Shown piece by piece: positions 59,009 through 64,000 of a DNA stretch of 64,000 nt. The notes under the pieces were generated by a model, which saw only the letters and a program-made list of their open reading frames with translations, ran no database searches and had not been told where the DNA came from. Location of the stretch: positions 19,247,884-19,311,883 of the forward strand of contig CM052356.1 in the NCBI GenBank assembly GCA_028551475.1, given 5' to 3'. Position 1 is the first letter of the stretch. The number at the start of each line of letters is the position of its first letter. The position numbers and the translations under genes are program-made. This stretch comes from Casuarina equisetifolia (taxonomy: Eukaryota > Streptophyta > Magnoliopsida > Fagales > Casuarinaceae).

Positions 59009-60869
59009 CGTTTCACACTAGGACACCACTACGGTTCTAGCTCGGAAATGTGGCCGGAAAGCCCTACGACGACGTATAATATAGCGTGAGAGTTGGGTAA
59101 GACGTGCAACAAGGAAGAGAAGTTCCGAGTATTAGCACCATGTTGAATACCGTTCCGAAACAATCTCTCTACTTATAGAGAGCAAAAAAATTACTGTTAT
59201 AAATTATTAAAATTTATTTACATTTACTTTAAAACTTTAAAGTAGTAAATGGAAGAACTTATATCTTTATAAATTATTCTTTCATATTTTTATATTTTTT
59301 ATAAGGTACTCAATACATCCTTTTGTCCCGTGCTTGGAAAACATATCTTATGAAGTATTTTTTATCTACAAGCAAAGAAAAAGCAGACATAACCCAAATC
59401 TTATTAAACTCCCATACTGTTTATTTAACACATATGGTAACCTTGAATCTAAAAAATCCTGCATGGTAGTTGAAAATCACATCTCTCCATCACCATCCTC
59501 TTTAGGAGTATAAGAATCCCACATAGTGGTTTCACCACTCACAACGCCACCACCTAGGTGGAGCCACCAATCAAGGGTGAAGGATCAAAGTAATAATTTG
59601 ATAGATATAAAAAACTGAGAGTTTTTTTTCCGTCTTTTCATATAATCGCACTCCAAATATCGTAACACTTAAAACTCATTATTATCTTTGCATAGCGTTC
59701 TATAAAGGGCATTCAAAGAATTTTGTGATCAAGATAATTGACATTCAAATATTAAAGCCATGCGTTATTTTTCTTAAAGGTTCAAACTTGCTTAATATTC
59801 AAGATAATAGACATACAAGCATACATATAACAACCAAGACCACATTGAAGATGATAATTTTGTGATCATAGAGAGTATCACGGCGGCCTTGCATTGTCGA
59901 CGGTTGGCTGCATCACTAACCTTCTCTTCAGTAGAGAAAGATAATGTCACTATAGCTTTTGAAATAGCTAGCATAAGTCTTCCATTAAGACTAAGATAAT
60001 ATTTGCATGAAAAGGTATTATTTGTATATCTTTTGTGTGCTTTTCGTAAATACATCTCCACCTATATCATTGATTCTAAAGTGAAGTCGAGACTCGGTGA
60101 GATAATAAAATTGTAGTGCCTATTCAAGACATACCTAAATTGTGACGTGCGCATGTATTTATATATAAATGCACATTATACCAATTGTTTGCTAAATACC
60201 TAGCTAAAGTTTCAAATTAAATAATGTTCGGTATTGTACACCAAAAATTGAGATTTTTAAAATCATATAATTTTTTTCACTATCTACTTATTGTCTGTTC
60301 CATAAGTAGTAGGCAGCCTTGAAGATTCTTAGCACTTCTAAGTGGTGATACATGACCCATAAAGGAAATATTGTTCAAATTATTTATTTTAATACACAGT
60401 CAAGGTTCTATGTCATATTTACAAAAGTTCATTTTTCTTTATCTCCACTGAGAAAAGGTTCCTTCTTATTCGTCTAATTCACCCAAACTTCTAAACCCAA
60501 AAAACGAACAAACAAAAAGATAATACCGATTGAACCAATCTTCTAATTAAGTGGAAACTTTGTCGGGGAAATTGACCTTCATCACATGCCTTGAATTCAT
60601 TGATTCTTTTAAGCGCCTTGTATTTCAGACTTGTTGAAGAATCTTATTCCTTCTGCTTGGTCGTAAAGGATAAGCACCTCATTCTTCTCTTTCGCTTTTC
60701 TTTCGCAAGATTCTTGTCTTCTTTTTTTGGGAGAATGAATTCGTTGGGTTGGTTGTTCGTCCTTGTTGCATGCCGTAATAGAAGTGTCGTAAGAACTTGG
60801 ATAATTTTGTGCAATTCACCGTTTCTCATTGGACAATCCATTTCAGTGAAGAAATTTCACCCCATCCTC
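59009..60869. other. Intergenic; UGT72 promoter side
   Basis: UGT72 leader and promoter, then AT-rich spacer. ORFs at 59792-60061 (minus) and 60591-60992 (plus) show no domain; the latter overlaps the UGT fragment antisense. Confidence 0.5.
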
Positions 60870-61030
60870 TCACGACGCCTTGTCCTTATTCTAACGCTGG
60901 CTCAATCGGCACTCCGACTTCTTCAACCAGTTTGGCCCCGTTTATTTTTCTGCTTGGCGCAGAGCGGCCATGCGATCATATTTACATCGTAACTGCTGCT
61001 CCGCTTCCCATCGGCCAATGTGTTTTTGTC
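60870..61030 (-). pseudogene. UGT pseudogene fragment (PSPG end)
   Basis: On the minus strand, IAWPLCAKQ (near 60960-60985) followed after a frameshift by NGAKLVEEVGVPIEPALE (near 60890-60940) matches the end of the PSPG box and the next helix of the intact UGT72 (IAWPLYAEQ...AAILVGEVGVAVKPELE). Sequence on both sides cannot be aligned. It is a leftover of a duplicated UGT gene, oriented like the intact gene. Confidence 0.75.
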
Positions 61031-61316
61031 TCACAGTAGTTCAAGTTTTTGAAGTATTGGAAGTATCGGAAGTATGAATCAGTACCTTTTTTTTTTTTTT
61101 CTTTTTTTCTTCAGGACGAAACGTTATGTTGTAGTGGGCGAGCTTCCCAGCATCCCAAAGGTTCAAATGGCAGCACATGAACCATCAACATTGAACGGAA
61201 AGACAAACGAAATTTTCTCAAATGAAGAGTGGGGGGCAGCGGCATCCTATCGCCGCTAAATGTTGATTAAAAAATTTAGTGGTAAGCAGACCCTAATAGA
61301 TGTTTTTGAGTGACAT

Positions 61317-61800
61317 GTGAACGCAACATGGGGGCTTGAAAAGTCAGCCATAGTTGGCTTGAAATCGGCACGACAAATTAGTATTCACTTGCAATCCAAT
61401 GGAGATTTTGCAAAAGCATGGTCCCACGAGCAGATGATCTTTGTAAATACAAGGTTTTTATTATTTCGTTGGGATGATAATTGTATTAGAGAACTATCCA
61501 TAGCAGCACTATGGATTAGATTGCCTAATCTACCACCTCCACTCCACAACCCATGTGCATTGGAGAAGTTATGCAATCAACTTGGCAAATATTTATGCTA
61601 TAATTTGAGAACTATGAAGTTCAAACATCAGGCATACACCTGGGTGTGTCTCCAGATGAACTTGGAGGATTCATTACTGGAAGACTTTTGGGTTATGCCA
61701 AGTTCTTGAAAGTCATTTTACAGCAGATCAAGTATGAAACCAAGCTAGGATATTGCTCCCATTGCCATCTCTAAGGCCATGAGCTAAACCAATGCCAAAA
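61317..61800 (+). pseudogene. LINE ORF1 remnant (DUF4283 plus zinc knuckle)
   Basis: An open frame of 130 residues contains ALWIRLPNLPPPLHNPCALEKL and a TWVCLQMNLEDSLLEDFWV stretch, the usual DUF4283/zinc-knuckle context of plant LINE gag-like proteins. After a frame break it continues with GYCSHCHL, a stop, then GHELNQC, a C-x2-C-x4-H-x4-C knuckle. Confidence 0.75.
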
Positions 61801-62499
61801 GCTGCAAGTCCTTCAATTGGGTAATGTGACAAAAGCCACAACTTCTGTAGTGGTTCACAAGATTGTAGGGAAACAAAGTCCCATAGACAAGACTTGGTAA
61901 ATTAAATAAGGAAAAAAGGTGTATTTGAAACCTATTTATGGCACATACTCTAAGGAGAAAGAGGTGCGTGAAATAATACAACTAGAGAAATCAATTGCTT
62001 TTAAGACAAATAACACGTATAAGCTGCTACATGAGGAAGAGGAAAACCAGTCTAGAGTATAAGTTGCGGAGAAATCATCCAAGAATATAAAAGAGACAAG
62101 TTTTAGTGAGCTCTTGGGAGCTGTTTGTGCAAATGCCTCAATTGATCCAAATGATTTGAAGAGTAAGGAAATAGCAGCTAATAACAATTTTTAGAAAGTG
62201 AGGGAAGTGATAGTGAATTAGAGGAGATAAACATGCTAACAGATAATCAAATGGAGACTCTAGCCCAAAGTCAGGAGGTAAAGCTTAGAGATGAGGAACA
62301 AGAGGCCATTTCTTTAGTAGATAGGAAGAATTGATTTAAGCTACTAAGAAGAAAAAAAAAAACAAATCAATAAAGGGGGTGGCATTCAATGTGTTCTACT
62401 GAGCCAACAAGAAGACAAGTTAAAATCTCTTGGTATAACTCCATATCTTTTTAGTAAGTCACCTGCAATGGATGCTTTAAAACATCTGCGTTTTAATGA

Positions 62500-63030
62500 A
62501 TAATATAGTCATATGGAATATTAGGGGGCTTAGCCCTCTAAGGAAGATGAATTTCCTTGAGAGGGAATCCAAGAAAAATAACTTTCAATATTGGCATTGT
62601 TAGAGCCGAAGCATAGGGAAATGCTTTTGCAAACATAGCGCGAAAGTTGGGTTTTAATTATTATTTACATTGCAATCCTGTGAACATTTATATGGCTTAT
62701 GTGGAAGTCAAACATGGAGAGGTATCTTTGGTTTCTAGTAGTAGTCATTGTATCTCTATAGAAGTGCAAATGAATGGAAAGGTATTTTTATTAACTATTG
62801 TTTATGCGAGCATGGATTACAAATGTAGAAGGCAATTACAACAATATCTAAAAAATTTCCAGACAACACACATACCATAAATCCTTATAGGAGACTTTAA
62901 TTCTATTATTCATTAGGATGAGAAACGAGGAGGACAACTGTATTCATGGACAACTAATGTTAAATTCCAAAATTTTATCTACTAACAAAGGCTCTAAGAT
63001 TGTGGGTATTTGGGTTCTTATTTGAATATG
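62500..63030 (+). pseudogene. LINE endonuclease remnant
   Basis: It starts with NIVIWNIRGLSPLRK (the conserved N-terminal strand of the APE-type nuclease), followed by an open frame with IYMAYVEVKHGEVSLVSSS and FLLTIVYASMDY, and then LIGDFNSII near 62885-62910. The catalytic Glu segment (LLETK-like) is degraded. The C-terminal SDH-type motif is missing, probably deleted with the downstream region. Confidence 0.75.
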
Positions 63031-63039
63031 ATGGAGGAA

Positions 63040-64000
63040 GAAAGTAAACTTTAAGATAAAGCTCAAGTTAGATGGCTTTAAGAGGGAGATACAAACTCAT
63101 CATACTTCTATGCTTGCATTCAACAGAGGAGGCAACAATCGAGGTTTAATTTTGTATTACCAGATGAACCCAAACATATGATGTTGATACCCTAGGCTTA
63201 TTGGCAGTAGATTTTTATAAGGAGTTATTAATGTCCTCTACCTCACTTGCAAATAGAGAACAAGCAGATCTCCTAAGCCATGTGCCAAGATTGGTCACGA
63301 AGGTGCAAAATGAAATTCTTTTCCATGTTCTAGAATGGGATGAGATTCTACGAGCTATCAAGAACCTAGATCTTGATAGTGCACCAAGTCCAAATGGTTT
63401 TAATGGACACTTATTCTTAGCAACATAAGGGATAATGAAAAAAGATTTGCAAGTAGCCATAAATGAGTTCTTTATGAGAAACCAAATTCAAGAAGCACTA
63501 TAGCCGTGATGTTGGTATTAATTCCAAGGTGCAACAACCAAGGAGTTTTTCATATTTAAAAGCAGTAAGTTTATGCACATTTAGATACAAAATCCTTGCC
63601 AATATTCTAGATGGCAGGCTTGCTAAGCTACTCTTAAGTATTATCTCACTAAAACAATATAGTTTTGTTAAGGACAAATTCATCCATGAAAATATAGCAT
63701 TGGCTCAAGAAATGGTACATGAAGTAAATAAATTAGTGCCAATAGGTAATGTAATCATTAAACTTGATATGTCGAAGGCCTATGATAGGTTAGAGTGGCC
63801 ATTTTTATTACAAGTTTTACAAAGGTTTGGTTTCTCTCCACTGTGGACAGACATGATCTCCCGATGTATCTCAAATAATTGGTTTTCTATTCAATTACAA
63901 GGAAAAAATTTTGGCTTCTTTAAATCCATCAGGGGACTTAGATAAGGGGATCCATTATTTCTTAGTTTATTTATTATTGCTCAAGAAGCATTTAGTCAAA
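63040..64000 (+). pseudogene. LINE reverse transcriptase, partial
   Basis: It begins with an AQVRWL*EGDTNSSYFYACIQQRR segment, then ILRAIKNLDLDSAPSPNGFNG, KVQQPRSFSYLKAVSLCTFRYKIL and FVKDKFIHENIALAQE. Motif A is intact as KLDMSKAYDRLEW, and an IRGLR*GDPLF segment with an in-frame stop follows. The FxDD catalytic motif lies beyond the window. Stops occur at the domain edges, so it is inactive. Confidence 0.85.

Larger units (their letters stand above)
61100..64000 (+). mobile_element. LINE (L1-type), decayed, runs off the right edge
   Basis: Plus-strand order is ORF1 (nucleic-acid-binding), endonuclease, then reverse transcriptase, as in plant L1 elements. Each part has stops or frameshifts, and a stretch between the endonuclease and RT is missing. 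The RT is the best kept part. The 5' end near 61100 is approximate and the 3' end is beyond the window. Confidence 0.85.

Noticed and set aside
1..64000. CRISPR array, bacterial operon or viral defence system
   Set aside because: No regularly spaced repeats and no prokaryotic gene organisation; all features fit a plant nuclear genome.

Overview
This window is nuclear DNA from a flowering plant, most likely a eudicot. The evidence is many-exon genes with AT-rich introns and GT/AG borders, plant-only families (UGT72, JAC1, RRA, PEX11A, LPEAT1), and Athila, Ty1-copia and LINE retroelements. No CRISPR, operon, ribosomal RNA or convincing tRNA gene was seen.

Left flank, 1-19 kb, is a nested retrotransposon graveyard. 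The oldest identifiable layer is a minus-strand Ty1-copia element running from about 1986 to a degenerate tRNA-Met primer site near 16,913-16,924. Later elements broke it up: a 5'-truncated LINE (2201-2785, 16-bp target duplication), a full-length Athila-type Ty3 element (3652-13462, TSD ACAAC) and a solo LTR (14688-16268, TSD TCTAC). Another LINE tail (664-1985) lies at its left. A second decayed LINE on the plus strand (17.4-18.6 kb) carries a small SINE-like insertion. The Athila element keeps one reading frame from gag through integrase, but six in-frame stops break it.

Central gene island, 20-59 kb: a PP2C55-like phosphatase (+, 5 exons including one in the 5' UTR), an RRA arabinosyltransferase (+, 2 exons), JAC1 auxilin-like protein (+, 9 exons), a DeSI-like PPPDE peptidase (+, 3 coding exons), LPEAT1 acyltransferase (-, 8 exons), PEX11A (-, 1 exon) and a UGT72-family glucosyltransferase (-, 1 exon). 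RRA and JAC1 are neighbours here as they are in Arabidopsis (from memory, At1g75100 to At1g75120), so the pair looks like old microsynteny. The seven genes have unrelated housekeeping roles: protein dephosphorylation, extensin arabinosylation, chloroplast movement, deSUMOylation-like proteolysis, phospholipid remodelling, peroxisome division and small-molecule glucosylation.

Between DeSI and LPEAT1 lies a pair of diverged LTR-like repeats (42.6-45.7 kb). A SINE sits in the last LPEAT1 intron. Right flank, 60.8-64 kb: a broken fragment of a second UGT, then a plus-strand LINE with ORF1, endonuclease and reverse transcriptase remnants that runs off the window.

I found no previously undescribed biological system. 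The most informative features are the readable order of nested insertions, the decay pattern of the Athila frame, and the duplicated hairpin-plus-purine-tract modules in that element. Exon borders were set by eye from reading frame, GT/AG signals and remembered family sequences, and have no transcript support.
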